Shown: one piece after another, positions 1-8,844 of the stretch
How the letters are laid out: every line of letters starts with the position of its first letter
Position numbering within the stretch: position 1 is the first letter of the stretch
Assembly (NCBI GenBank): GCA_017505535.1
Contig: JAFVPD010000015.1
Span: forward strand, 105,208 to 169,207
From: Muribaculaceae bacterium
Lineage (GTDB): Bacteria > Bacteroidota > Bacteroidia > Bacteroidales > Muribaculaceae
DNA length: 64,000 bases
Direction: 5' to 3'
Position numbers and translations under genes: made by a program
The notes under the pieces: generated by a model
What the model was told of the DNA's origin: nothing
Seen by the model: the letters and a program-made list of their open reading frames with translations, nothing else
The model's database searches: none

Positions 1-210
1 AACAGCGATCAATTGGTCAATAGTTTTTTGAATGTGTCTAAAATACAGATCCCCGATACCGAAAGGGAACATATTTTTCTATACACCTATTTCTCGGAAT
101 ATGTACACACCAATTCGGGTTGGGTTGATGATGTTGTGTTTTATACCGTTAGTGCCGACGCCAAAAAAACGAAAATCAATGGTTGGTCCTTTGAGTTAGT
201 TACGGAATAA
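1..210 (+). CDS. C-terminal end of an unrecognised protein (cut by window edge)
   Basis: The reading frame is open from the first base of the window to a TAA at 208-210, so this is the last 69 codons of a gene that begins upstream. The TTG at 13 is only an internal possible start. The visible part is rich in aromatic and hydroxyl residues and ends in KINGWSFELVTE, with no motif, membrane segment or sorting signal that I recognise. It converges on recQ, whose stop lies 11 bp away, and no clear terminator separates the two. Confidence 0.5.
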   Translation, partial: NSDQLVNSFLNVSKIQIPDTEREHIFLYTYFSEYVHTNSGWVDDVVFYTVSADAKKTKINGWSFELVTE

Positions 211-221
211 CCCCGTTGTTA

Positions 222-2129
222 TTATTCCCCTACGTGGCGCACAACGCCTTCAGCGATGGTGATCAGGCTTTCATCGGCAAGTTGGCGCAACGTATCTAAT
301 ATATCATCTTTACTGGCTGATATATTTGCAAACAGCTCGTTGATTGTGTGCTCTCCCGGCTGAGAAATAATATATAAAATTGACTGTTTTATTTTGTCAA
401 TTTGGCTTTGAGTAGTCGGCTTTTTTAGTTGGCTGCGACAAACGTCACATTTTCCGCATGTCTTGGTTGGCTTTTCGCCAAAATATTCAAGCATCAGGTT
501 TACTCGGCATTTGATTGTCGAATAGGTGAATGATTTCATTGCCTCAATGCGTCGCTCAAGTCTTGCGCGCTGTTCCTCATAGACACTTTTAGATAGTGTG
601 ACATATTTAGGCAATTCTCTTGAAGTGGTGTATAGAATATATGGAGTTGTTTTGCGTGGGACGTAGTGCAAAACATGCATTCGTGAAAGTGTGAGTAATG
701 ATTGGTAAATAATTTCTTCTGAAGCCTTGAGGCGAGAGGCCAATAATGCTTCGTTGATATATACATAGTCGGCAAACAGTCCGGTGTAGGTGCGCAATAA
801 TAATTGGAATACGGTGTCGACTTGTGGCTCAAGACGCAATGAGTAGAGCTCTTGTTTGTTGAGTAGAATCATTACTCTTGAACGAGTTGAGATTTCTTCG
901 GTGAAATCAATGTATCCGGCTTGGCTGAGTAGAGTCAATGCGCTGTGTGTTGGGATTGGAGGTAGGTTAAACCTTTTGCAGAACAGATTGAAGTTGAATT
1001 CATAGACCTCGTTATATCCGCAACCAATTGCTACGTCAAGAAAATTTCCGGCAAGTTCATACACTCGTTTAATGAAATCTTTTTCCGGGAAATTTTCGGA
1101 GATGCGTCGTGATAATGTAGATTTGTCGTGCTTAGAGGCGAGTAGAACTGCAAATGAAGGTAGTCCGTCACGTCCTGCACGTCCAGCTTCTTGGTAATAT
1201 TCTTCAAGAGACGATGGCAGATCATGATGGACTACAACTCTCACGTCGGGTTTGTCAATGCCCATTCCAAAGGCATTGGTGGCCACCATTACGCGAAATT
1301 GATTGTTTTTCCATAAGTTTTGCTTCTCGTTTTTGTCTTCGGGAGCGAGTCCTGCGTGATAGAAGTCGGCGCTTATCCCCTCACGAATGAGCATTTCGGC
1401 TATTTCTTTTGTGCGACGACGGGACCTTACATATACGATAGCGCTGCCATTGGTCCCTTCAAGCACTTTCAGGAGTATTGACTCCTTGTGCTCGCCATAG
1501 CGCACGATGTAGGACAGATTGTCGCGAGAAAAGCTGCGAGAATAGAGGTTGCGACCATTGAAATTGAGTCGGAGCATTATGTCATCGACTACTTCGGGTG
1601 TTGCCGAGGCTGTCAAAGCGAGTATGGGGGCATTAGGGAATAAAGCTCTAACCGAGTTGATGCGAAGGTAGGCCGGTCGAAAGTCATATCCCCATTGTGA
1701 TATACAATGGGCTTCATCAACAACAATTAGGCTCACATTCAGCAGGCGCAAGTTGTCAATGAATGTTTTCGATTGTAGGCGCTCGGGTGATACGTATAAT
1801 AATTTTACTTTGCCATAGCGGCATTTGTCCAATGCCAATTGGTGCTCGGCACGACTTAAACCCGAGTGGGTGTAAATGGCTTTGATACCGATAGCTCGCA
1901 AGTTATCAACTTGGTCTTTCATGAGAGCAATGAGTGGAGTGACAACAAGTGTCAACCCATCAAGAGCCATTGCCGGAACTTGAAATGTGATGGACTTGCC
2001 TCCGCCGGTGGGTAATAGCCCTAAAGTGTCGCGCCCTTGCATGACCGACATGATAATGTCTTCTTGCAAGGGGCGAAAACTATCGTAACCCCAATAATCG
2101 TGGAGTATTTCCTTGATGGTCTCCCTCAT
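222..2129 (-). CDS. recQ: ATP-dependent DNA helicase RecQ
   Basis: This is a superfamily 2 3'-5' DNA helicase acting in recombinational repair and replication-fork processing. The 635-residue protein has Walker A TGGGKS near residue 41, the DEAH box near 138-141 followed by the RecQ signature CISQWGYDFRP, and motif VI in QEAGRAGRDG. A zinc-binding cysteine cluster (Cys, then CGKCDVC) follows in the RQC region, then a winged-helix-like tail. I see no convincing C-terminal HRDC domain, although the total length is close to E. coli RecQ. It starts 23 bp after the recJ stop, so the two repair genes are probably cotranscribed from recJ. Confidence 0.95.
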   Translation of the reverse strand: MRETIKEILHDYWGYDSFRPLQEDIIMSVMQGRDTLGLLPTGGGKSITFQVPAMALDGLTLVVTPLIALMKDQVDNLRAIGIKAIYTHSGLSRAEHQLALDKCRYGKVKLLYVSPERLQSKTFIDNLRLLNVSLIVVDEAHCISQWGYDFRPAYLRINSVRALFPNAPILALTASATPEVVDDIMLRLNFNGRNLYSRSFSRDNLSYIVRYGEHKESILLKVLEGTNGSAIVYVRSRRRTKEIAEMLIREGISADFYHAGLAPEDKNEKQNLWKNNQFRVMVATNAFGMGIDKPDVRVVVHHDLPSSLEEYYQEAGRAGRDGLPSFAVLLASKHDKSTLSRRISENFPEKDFIKRVYELAGNFLDVAIGCGYNEVYEFNFNLFCKRFNLPPIPTHSALTLLSQAGYIDFTEEISTRSRVMILLNKQELYSLRLEPQVDTVFQLLLRTYTGLFADYVYINEALLASRLKASEEIIYQSLLTLSRMHVLHYVPRKTTPYILYTTSRELPKYVTLSKSVYEEQRARLERRIEAMKSFTYSTIKCRVNLMLEYFGEKPTKTCGKCDVCRSQLKKPTTQSQIDKIKQSILYIISQPGEHTINELFANISASKDDILDTLRQLADESLITIAEGVVRHVGE

Positions 2130-2152
2130 GATTTTGGGTGGAATTGATGTGA

Positions 2153-3883
2153 TTAGTCTTTAGCTACGCGTATCTCTTTTACGAGCAATTGTATTACACT
2201 CGTAGCATTTTGATGTTTGTTCTCTTCAATTGAGTAGCAAATATCAAATGGTTTGCGATTGTGAATGTGCTCAAAATGCTCTGCCATATTAAAAGCAATA
2301 CCATTCATCACTTTCCCTGAAGAATCATCAACAAGCTCGAGTTTTATGTGCTCCAATTGGCGACCAACCAATTTGCTTGTGCCGAAATCAATTACGCCAC
2401 GCGTACAGAAGATGGGTTTGTTATTGCCGGGACCAAATGGATTGAATCGTCGCAATAGGCTCACAAATTCGGGAGTGATATCGGCAAACGTCAGCTCTGC
2501 ATCAATGTCGATTTGAGGTCTTAATTGATTGGGCTGTATGTTTGCTGCTACGTATTCCTCAAATCGTCGAGTGAATTCCGGAATGTTTTCTTCTTTGAGA
2601 GAGAGACCTACGGCGTAGGTGTGCCCTCCGAAGTTTTCAAGCAATTCGCGTGAAGCATCAACTGCGCTATAAATGTCAAATCCTTGTACTGAACGTGAAG
2701 AACCTGTTGCAAGACCATTGGTGAGTGTGAGTACTACCGACGGTTTGTAATACAACTCGGTGAGGCGAGACGCTACGATTCCGATGATTCCTTTGTGCCA
2801 ATCTTTGTTGTAGATGACAATAGATTTCTTGTCGGAGTCGCGCTCTCCACGTGCTTCAAGAATGGCATTGGCTTCTTCGGTGATGCGCTTGTCGAGTTCT
2901 TTGCGGTCTTTGTTGTATTGGTCGATATCTTTTGCTTTGTCGTAGGCATCGGATATGTCTCTTGCAACAAGCAATTCAACGGCGTCTCGGCCACATTGCA
3001 TGCGTCCTGATGCGTTGATGCGAGGCCCAATTTTGAAAATTACGTCACTGATGGTGATTTCTTTCCCTGTTAATTGGCATATTTTGATGATGGCACGCAG
3101 ACCCATGTTTGGATTGGTGTTCAGACGTTTCAATCCATGATAGGTCATGATGCGGTTTTCATCAACCATGGGCACAATGTCGGCTGCAATTGATACTGCA
3201 ACCAGGTCAAGCATGTCCTCAAGCGTTGTGTTTGAAATGCCATTGCTGATGTTGAATGCCTGCATGAATTTGTAGCCAACACCGCAACCCGACAAGTGTG
3301 GGCATGGGTATGTGTTATTCTCAAGTTTTGGGTTGAGAATTGCTACGGCCGGGGGTAACTCATCATCAGGTACGTGGTGGTCACAGATTATAAAATCTAT
3401 GCCCTTAGTTTTTGCGTACTTAATCTCGTCAATGGCTTTTATGCCACAATCAAGAATGATGATGAGCTTGACTCCATCTTGGGCGGCTTCATCAATACAA
3501 CGTGTCGAAATTCCATACCCTTCATCATAGCGGGTTGGAATGTAAAAATCAATGTTGGAGTAGAAATTCTGTAGGTACTTGTACACAAGTGCTACGGCAG
3601 TAGTGCCGTCAACATCGTAGTCGCCATACACAAGAATCTTCTCCTTTAACCCCATGGCTTTATTGAGCCGATCTACAGCTTTGTCCATGTCGGGCATGAG
3701 GAACGGGTCGTGCATATCTTTCAATGAGGGGTGGAAGAATTTGTCGGCCTCCTCCAATGAAAAAATACCACGCTGTGCCAGTAGCTCGCTAATCGGACGA
3801 CAATTGGCATATCGTAGTGCCAATTCGGTCTCTAATGGTTGTTCGTCTGTTGAATGGGGTAAGTAGTTCCATTTACTTGCCAT
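2153..3883 (-). CDS. recJ: Single-stranded-DNA-specific exonuclease RecJ
   Basis: A 5'-3' single-strand exonuclease of the DHH phosphoesterase family used in recombination and mismatch repair. At 576 residues it has the usual length. The DHH motifs are visible: GDYDVDGT near residue 87 (metal ligands), LDCGIK near 145 and CDHH near 167-170. The DHHA1 part contains GPRINASGRM near 287 and GHTYAVGLS with its glycine-histidine pair, and the C-terminal part is OB-fold-like. It is first of a recJ-recQ pair. The upstream 318 bp contains a possible small open frame but no clean promoter match. Confidence 0.95.
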   Translation of the reverse strand: MASKWNYLPHSTDEQPLETELALRYANCRPISELLAQRGIFSLEEADKFFHPSLKDMHDPFLMPDMDKAVDRLNKAMGLKEKILVYGDYDVDGTTAVALVYKYLQNFYSNIDFYIPTRYDEGYGISTRCIDEAAQDGVKLIIILDCGIKAIDEIKYAKTKGIDFIICDHHVPDDELPPAVAILNPKLENNTYPCPHLSGCGVGYKFMQAFNISNGISNTTLEDMLDLVAVSIAADIVPMVDENRIMTYHGLKRLNTNPNMGLRAIIKICQLTGKEITISDVIFKIGPRINASGRMQCGRDAVELLVARDISDAYDKAKDIDQYNKDRKELDKRITEEANAILEARGERDSDKKSIVIYNKDWHKGIIGIVASRLTELYYKPSVVLTLTNGLATGSSRSVQGFDIYSAVDASRELLENFGGHTYAVGLSLKEENIPEFTRRFEEYVAANIQPNQLRPQIDIDAELTFADITPEFVSLLRRFNPFGPGNNKPIFCTRGVIDFGTSKLVGRQLEHIKLELVDDSSGKVMNGIAFNMAEHFEHIHNRKPFDICYSIEENKHQNATSVIQLLVKEIRVAKD

Positions 3884-3947
3884 TTATGTTGTTTTTTATT
3901 TTTATCAAGTCTCAAATCCCGATATAAATAAATCGGGAGTAATGCAA

Positions 3948-4079
3948 TCAAAGAGGAGTAGAGAGATATTGCGTTGATTGCCAGATATATATAATGGGCT
4001 TCTGGGTGTAGTCGAGGAGAGCCAGATGAGCCTGAGCCTGAAACTCAAAGGCACTTTTTGATGGGCAAGTAAGTCTCAT
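3948..4079 (-). CDS. Possible 43-residue small protein upstream of recJ
   Basis: An ATG at 4079 opens a 43-codon frame ending in TGA at 3948; the product starts MRLTCPSKSAFEFQAQAHLA and continues LLDYTQKPIIYIW. It lies in the 318 bp between the mscS terminator and recJ, on the same strand as recJ. Its composition is protein-like, but no start signal is visible and I recognise no family. The stretch could equally be a structured 5' leader. A small inverted repeat (cccgat/atcggg, 3918-3937) follows it without a U-tract. Apart from these I see nothing in 3884-4152. Confidence 0.2.
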   Translation of the reverse strand: MRLTCPSKSAFEFQAQAHLALLDYTQKPIIYIWQSTQYLSTPL

Positions 4080-4152
4080 GGCTATTAATATGCAAAAATA
4101 ACTATAAAATTTGAATTAAGGTGTAATATTAAGTTTATTTATAATAAAAAAA

Positions 4153-4175
4153 GAGGCGCTTGAAGTGAGCGCCTC
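4153..4175 (-). terminator. Rho-independent terminator of the mscS-like gene
   Basis: A perfect 8-bp GC-rich stem (gaggcgct/agcgcctc) with a 7-nt loop. Read on the minus strand it is followed at once by seven U residues, and it lies 26 bp past the mscS stop codon. Confidence 0.85.
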
Positions 4176-4201
4176 AAATGTTGTGTTATGAGTTTGGTTG
4201 A

Positions 4202-5119
4202 TTATTTGTTGTTTATGATTGAAACATCCATGTGGGGATAGGGGAATGATAGCCCATGTTGAGGAAGTTCTTTGTAGATACGTTCGTTAAAATCAAAATA
4301 AACGCCCCAGTAGTCTTCGCCGTTAACCCAAGCTCTTACCGAAAGGTCAACGCTACTACTGTTGAGGTTGCTGAGAAATACCACGGGAGCAGGAGCATCT
4401 TCGCTGAGTATTCGCTTGTCGTTTAGGAGCATGTTGAGGATTACTTCTCGAGCTTTGTCAACATCGTTTCCGTAGTTGATGCATACAGTCCAATCGACAC
4501 GTCGGCGATCTTCGCGCGATGCATTGTTAATGCTACCGGTTGATAGTCCGCCATTAGGAATGAGAATTGATTTGTTGTCGGCGGTGTTGATGATTGTGTG
4601 GAATATCTGTATTTCGGTTACGGTTCCGGAATATCCCTGAGCTTCAATGAAATCACCAACTTTATAGGGCTTGAGAAGAAGGATTAATACACCGCCGGCA
4701 AAGTTTTGGAGGGTTCCGCTCAATGCCATACCAACAGCGACGCCGGCTGATGCAAATAGAGCAAGGAATGAACTTGTCTCAATACCTAAAATGCCTATAA
4801 CGATGATGATTAATAAAAACAACATCACTATTTTAGTGAAACTGAGAATGAATGTGCGAAGAGATTGCTCAACCTCGCGACGTTCCATTATGCGTGCTAT
4901 AAATCGGTGGATTTTGTTGATGATGAATTTTCCAACAAAAAATACGATTAGGGCGATAGTCAAACTTATGGCGAAATCAATAGCTCCGTCAATTAATTTG
5001 TTAAGTAATTCGTCAACTGAGATTGCTGATAAATCTTTTAGTGTGTGAGTGGCAGTTGTTGTCGTAGTGTCATTGGCGGCAGTTATGTCTTCTGCCACTT
5101 GAGAAAATGTAGATGTCAT
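4202..5119 (-). CDS. Small-conductance mechanosensitive channel (MscS family)
   Basis: An inner-membrane tension-gated channel that releases osmolytes on osmotic downshock. The 305 residues hold an N-terminal helix region, three transmembrane segments (about residues 40-65, 85-110 and 112-140), the glycine/alanine-rich pore helix ASAGVAVGMALSGTLQNFAGG, and the MscS beta domain with KPYKVGDFIEAQGYSGTV followed by IPNG. The length fits E. coli MscS (286). It starts 23 bp after the stop of the C11 peptidase gene, so the two probably share a transcript that ends at the hairpin at 4153-4175. Confidence 0.9.
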   Translation of the reverse strand: MTSTFSQVAEDITAANDTTTTTATHTLKDLSAISVDELLNKLIDGAIDFAISLTIALIVFFVGKFIINKIHRFIARIMERREVEQSLRTFILSFTKIVMLFLLIIIVIGILGIETSSFLALFASAGVAVGMALSGTLQNFAGGVLILLLKPYKVGDFIEAQGYSGTVTEIQIFHTIINTADNKSILIPNGGLSTGSINNASREDRRRVDWTVCINYGNDVDKAREVILNMLLNDKRILSEDAPAPVVFLSNLNSSSVDLSVRAWVNGEDYWGVYFDFNERIYKELPQHGLSFPYPHMDVSIINNK

Positions 5120-5142
5120 ATTTTGTGTGATGAATTATTGGT

Positions 5143-6318
5143 TTAATTGTTGTCGAAGTGGTGGCATGCAACATCTTTCCACCAACTTTGCTGGTTATAT
5201 CCGTCAACTAAAGCATCTGAGAGGTCGTTGACAATGTAACACCCAATACCACAATAATGGTTTATTGCAAGTTGGTTGAATACCGAGGGTGTGCAAGCGC
5301 TAAATTTAACGACTTGGCTAAGTGCAAGGTCCCATTGTTGTGATAGAGCCTCGCTGGGCGAGATTGCATGCATGTATTGTTGCATGTCGTTTAAGAAGCT
5401 ATATTTAAAACCGGCTTGAAGTCTTATATAGCTTTGAATGTTGAGACCTTCGGGGAATATTCCGGCTTTAAATATTTCTTTTGAGACTTGCGCCAATTCA
5501 TTGATGTGTCGAGTGTCGATTAATGACATAGAGCAAGTGCGACTAATTCCAATCTGACTATTGTAGTAATTGAAAGTATTGTTGCATGCTTCTTCTAAGT
5601 CGGGCACGTCTTCAAATAATGGTTTGACATTAACGTTGTAGGGCATTCCTGAAGCATGAAGCTCTGTGCCCGATGCCACGATGTAGTCGGTCGCATTTCG
5701 TAGCTCGTAGGCAACTTCAACACTTGCCATGTGGCAACAATCAAAATAAATGAAACTGAAGTTATAGTTGTTAAGAACGTTGGCCAACGTGGAAATTTTC
5801 ATTGACTTGGAACGGTCATATCCAAAGGATAATGGTGCCGCTATGTTCATGTTGCTAATGGGTAGGGCCTTAGAGTTGGCTGTTTCTCTCCAAGCATCGG
5901 CATGGCTCCACAATATCAGCCCGTAGTCTTGTGCGGGAGCAAGTTTCATTACGTCGTCAATGACTTGCTTCATGCGTTCGGCTTCGGTTGAATATGTTTT
6001 CTCGTTTTCGTAGCTTTTGAGTGTTGTAATGGTTCCTTCGGCATCGGCATTTACTTCCTTTAATGTTGCGGCGGTCGATGACGCATGGTAAACGATGAGG
6101 CGACCATCGTTAAAACCATAGGTCTTTGCGCCAATGCGCATTTCGTTTAAGTCTTGTTCGGCATAGCTGGCAAGGTTGTTATTGGCAACCATATAAACCA
6201 AAATGGTGCGTTTGGTGGGCTTTTTCTCAGGCTTGGGTTCCTCGTTGGAAGAACATGACAAGAGTAAGAAAGTAATGCAAAACGAGAGAATTGTATGTAA
6301 TGTAAATCTTATATTCAT
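5143..6318 (-). CDS. Clostripain-family (C11) cysteine peptidase lipoprotein
   Basis: Residues 1-22 are a lipoprotein signal ending in LLLSC, so the mature protein should be lipidated on Cys22. A caspase-like C11 fold follows: TILVYMVANNNL near 38, the catalytic histidine in LILWSH (His139) and the catalytic cysteine in FDCC (Cys194), which is the usual order in clostripain homologues. Gut Bacteroidales carry several such peptidases; the substrate cannot be read from sequence. The residue after the histidine is Ala where the family usually has Gly (SHG), a minor deviation. It is upstream of and probably cotranscribed with mscS. Confidence 0.85.
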   Translation of the reverse strand: MNIRFTLHTILSFCITFLLLSCSSNEEPKPEKKPTKRTILVYMVANNNLASYAEQDLNEMRIGAKTYGFNDGRLIVYHASSTAATLKEVNADAEGTITTLKSYENEKTYSTEAERMKQVIDDVMKLAPAQDYGLILWSHADAWRETANSKALPISNMNIAAPLSFGYDRSKSMKISTLANVLNNYNFSFIYFDCCHMASVEVAYELRNATDYIVASGTELHASGMPYNVNVKPLFEDVPDLEEACNNTFNYYNSQIGISRTCSMSLIDTRHINELAQVSKEIFKAGIFPEGLNIQSYIRLQAGFKYSFLNDMQQYMHAISPSEALSQQWDLALSQVVKFSACTPSVFNQLAINHYCGIGCYIVNDLSDALVDGYNQQSWWKDVACHHFDNN

Positions 6319-6341
6319 GTTGAAAAAATGTTACGAAGTCG

Positions 6342-6349
6342 CAAAGGTA
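6342..6349 (-). promoter_or_regulatory. Bacteroidota -7 element TACCTTTG upstream of the C11 peptidase
   Basis: On the minus strand the sequence TACCTTTG matches the Bacteroidota -7 consensus TAnnTTTG exactly and lies 23 bp before the start codon. No TTG occurs at the right distance upstream, so the -33 element is weak or absent. Confidence 0.5.
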
Positions 6350-6400
6350 CGACATTTGCACAAGATACGATAATTTAATCGGTGAAAATGTGTGAAACGT

Positions 6401-6574
6401 TCATTTCTTCTTTCGGCCGCTACGTTTTAATGCCTCAGCAATAATCCATTGTAGTTGCCCGTTGGTTGAACGAAATTCATCGGCTGCCCACGCTTCAATT
6501 GCTTTCATGGTGTCGGCATCGATGCGTAGGACAAATGATTTTGTTTTAGAATTGCTGTTTTCGTTGTTGGGCAT
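6401..6574 (-). CDS. Arc-like small DNA-binding protein
   Basis: A 57-residue basic protein starting MPNNENSNSKTKSFVLRIDA. I chose the ATG at 6574 because the upstream extension would overlap the SPFH gene, and homologues of this type begin just before the lysine-rich stretch. The segment SFVLRIDADTMKAIEAWAADE, then the helix ending in ALKRSG, resembles a ribbon-helix-helix (Arc/MetJ) fold, in which the strand VLRI would contact DNA. It follows the SPFH gene by 11 bp and is surely cotranscribed. Whether it regulates that operon is inference. Confidence 0.7.
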   Translation of the reverse strand: MPNNENSNSKTKSFVLRIDADTMKAIEAWAADEFRSTNGQLQWIIAEALKRSGRKKK

Positions 6575-6585
6575 TGTGAGGAAGA

Positions 6586-7545
6586 TTAATGGTTGAGAGT
6601 GCCTGTGTTTATAACAGGTTGAGCCGATTCGTCGGCACACAATACGACAAGCAGATTGCTTACCATTGCTGCACGTTTTTCATCGTCGAGCTCAATGTTT
6701 TCGTCGCTAAGACGATCAAGTGCAAGTTTGACCATTGAAACGGCACCTTCAACAATTTTTTCTCGTGCAGCGATAACTGCTGTTGCTTGTTGACGACGCA
6801 ACATTACGGCTGCGATTTCGGGAGCATAGGTGAGGTAGTTGAGACGAGCCTCTTGCACTTCAATGCCGGCAAATGCGAGTCGTTCATTGAGTTTTTCTAC
6901 AAGTAGGTCGTTTATTTCTTCTCCACCTGAACGAAGGGTGAGATCTCCATCGTCTGAGTCGGTCGATTGATTATCGTCGTAGGCGTAATGGCCGGCTACT
7001 TCACGCAGAGCGGCGTCGCTTTGAATGCGCACATATTTCTCAAAGGCGTTCATTCTCATTGCTGCTGTTGCGCCCACACTTGTTGTGTTGCTGACAATGC
7101 TTTGAGCATCAATTTCAAACATGGCCTTATAGGTGTCTTTGAGTTTCCACACCATTACCATTCCGATGAGTATGGGATTCCCTTCTTTGTCGTTAACTTT
7201 AATTGGCTCTGCGTCAAGGTTGCGAGCTCTCAGTGTAAGGCGTTTGCGTGACATGAATGGATTGGTCCAAAAGAAGCCATGGCGAGTGAATGTGCCTTTA
7301 TAGTTGCCAAAAAACACCATTACGACGGCCTCGTTAGGCTCAACTGTGAAAAGCCCAAATAATCCGATGAATAATACAACAATTAGCACGGCTCCTGAGA
7401 CTATGAGCCAAGGAGTATTGTCGTTTGCTCCGTTGACTATCATCATTATTGATGATGCAATAAATGAAAGCCACAAAAATAGGGCTAAAAATCCATTGAG
7501 TTGAGGACCTTTGTACTGAAATTCTTTTTTGTTGTTTGTTGTCAT
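6586..7545 (-). CDS. SPFH/Band 7 domain membrane protein
   Basis: The 319-residue protein has two N-terminal hydrophobic segments (about residues 17-40 and 45-68), then the SPFH core starting TVEPNEAVVMVFFGNYKGT and running through the conserved region ending in RLNYLTYAPEIAAVMLRRQQA. SPFH proteins oligomerise at membranes and organise microdomains or control proteases. The helix with AREKIVEGAVSMV is typical of the stomatin-like tail. An Arc-like DNA-binding protein follows in the same transcript. A well-formed promoter sits at 7580-7611 in the divergent gap shared with argD. Confidence 0.88.
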   Translation of the reverse strand: MTTNNKKEFQYKGPQLNGFLALFLWLSFIASSIMMIVNGANDNTPWLIVSGAVLIVVLFIGLFGLFTVEPNEAVVMVFFGNYKGTFTRHGFFWTNPFMSRKRLTLRARNLDAEPIKVNDKEGNPILIGMVMVWKLKDTYKAMFEIDAQSIVSNTTSVGATAAMRMNAFEKYVRIQSDAALREVAGHYAYDDNQSTDSDDGDLTLRSGGEEINDLLVEKLNERLAFAGIEVQEARLNYLTYAPEIAAVMLRRQQATAVIAAREKIVEGAVSMVKLALDRLSDENIELDDEKRAAMVSNLLVVLCADESAQPVINTGTLNH

Positions 7546-7579
7546 AGTTGTGGGGATTAATGATATTATTTTGATATCA

Positions 7580-7611
7580 CAAAGGTATTATCTATCTCCG
7601 ACATTTGCAAA
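7580..7611 (-). promoter_or_regulatory. Promoter of the SPFH-Arc operon
   Basis: On the minus strand TTTG (7611-7608), a 20-bp spacer and TACCTTTG (7587-7580) match the Bacteroidota housekeeping promoter. It lies 35 bp before the SPFH start codon. Confidence 0.75.
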
Positions 7612-7638
7612 TTTTATTGATAATATTTTCTTAGATGG

Positions 7639-7671
7639 TTGAACTGATATGGGATATTATGACTAAATTTG
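7639..7671 (+). promoter_or_regulatory. Probable promoter of argD
   Basis: TTG (7639-7641) and TAAATTTG (7664-7671) are separated by 22 bp, slightly longer than the usual 19-21. The -7 element is exact and ends 30 bp before the argD ATG at 7702. It diverges from the SPFH promoter. Confidence 0.5.
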
Positions 7672-7701
7672 CGTATTGGAAATATTAAATTTGTGATAAA
7701 T

Positions 7702-8829
7702 ATGAAATTATTTGATGTGTATCCTCTCTTTGATATAGAGATTGTAAAAGGAAAAGGATGTTATACATATGATGCCGAAGGTAACGAATATCTTGACCTA
7801 TATGGAGGTCATGCCGTAATATCAGTGGGACATTCCCACCCTCATTATCTCAAAGCTTTAAATGAACAGGCTTCAAAACTTGTGTTCTATTCCAATTCGG
7901 TTGTAAATGGTTTGCAACAACGATTGGCCGAAAAGTTGGGCAAAGTGTCGGGCTATGATGATTATCAATTGTTCCTGATAAATTCAGGTGCTGAGGCAAA
8001 TGAAAATGCGCTCAAATTGGCGTCGTTCTATACCGGAAAGTCTCGCGTGTTGGCATTTGGAAAGGCTTTTCATGGTCGCACATCATTGGCGGTGGAAGCT
8101 ACTGATAATCCTAAGATTGTAGCTCCAATCAACGCAAACAATCATGTTACGTTCTTGCCTTTAAATGACCTTGAAGCAGTTAAGGCTGAGGTTGAGAAGA
8201 ACGATGTGTGTGCAGTGATTATAGAAGGAATTCAAGGTGTGGGCGGAATACGCATTCCAACGCCTGAGTTTCTCAATGGAGTAAGAGATTTGTGCGATCA
8301 ATATGGTGTTGTGATGATTTTAGATGAAATACAATCGGGATATGGTCGTTCAGGTCGTTTCTTTGCTCATCAATATAGTGGAGTTCGCCCCGATATCATT
8401 ACAGTAGCCAAAGGTATAGCCAACGGATTTCCGATGGGTGGAGTTCTCATTAGCCCCAAATTTGTACCGGTATATGGTCAGCTTGGAACTACTTTCGGCG
8501 GAAATCATTTAGCGTGTGCCGCTGCAATTGCTGTACTTGAAATTTTTGAGAATGAAAATTTGGTTGAGAATGCTCGTGAGGTGGGTGAATATTTAATAGC
8601 TCAACTAAAACAAATTCCAGAAATAAAAGAGGTGAGAGGTGAAGGCTTGATGATTGGAATGGAATTTGATTACCCTGTGAAAGAGTTGAGAACACGTCTC
8701 ATTAAAGAACAAAAAGTGTTCACCGGAGCATCTGGAACAAATGTAATTCGATTGCTCCCTCCACTTGTGCTCACTAAGGCACAAGCCGATGATTTTATCA
8801 AAAGATTTAAACAAGCTCTAAACGCATAA
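7702..8829 (+). CDS. argD: Acetylornithine aminotransferase (class III PLP aminotransferase)
   Basis: Catalyses the transamination of N-acetylornithine (in Bacteroidota possibly N-succinylornithine) in arginine synthesis. The ATG at 7702 gives MKLFDVYPLFDIEIVKGKGC, the usual start of the family; an upstream TTG at 7669 would lie inside the promoter. Visible are the cofactor-phosphate region NSGAEANENALKLA, the DEIQSGYGRSG motif and the PLP lysine in TVAKGIANGFPMGG, then TFGGNHLACAAA. The length of 375 residues is normal. proC follows after 15 bp, which links arginine and proline/glutamate metabolism. Confidence 0.9.
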   Translation: MKLFDVYPLFDIEIVKGKGCYTYDAEGNEYLDLYGGHAVISVGHSHPHYLKALNEQASKLVFYSNSVVNGLQQRLAEKLGKVSGYDDYQLFLINSGAEANENALKLASFYTGKSRVLAFGKAFHGRTSLAVEATDNPKIVAPINANNHVTFLPLNDLEAVKAEVEKNDVCAVIIEGIQGVGGIRIPTPEFLNGVRDLCDQYGVVMILDEIQSGYGRSGRFFAHQYSGVRPDIITVAKGIANGFPMGGVLISPKFVPVYGQLGTTFGGNHLACAAAIAVLEIFENENLVENAREVGEYLIAQLKQIPEIKEVRGEGLMIGMEFDYPVKELRTRLIKEQKVFTGASGTNVIRLLPPLVLTKAQADDFIKRFKQALNA

Positions 8830-8844
8830 AAATATTAAAGAACG

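Noticed and set aside
3918..3937. Terminator upstream of recJ
   Set aside because: The stem is only 6 bp and no U-run follows on either strand.
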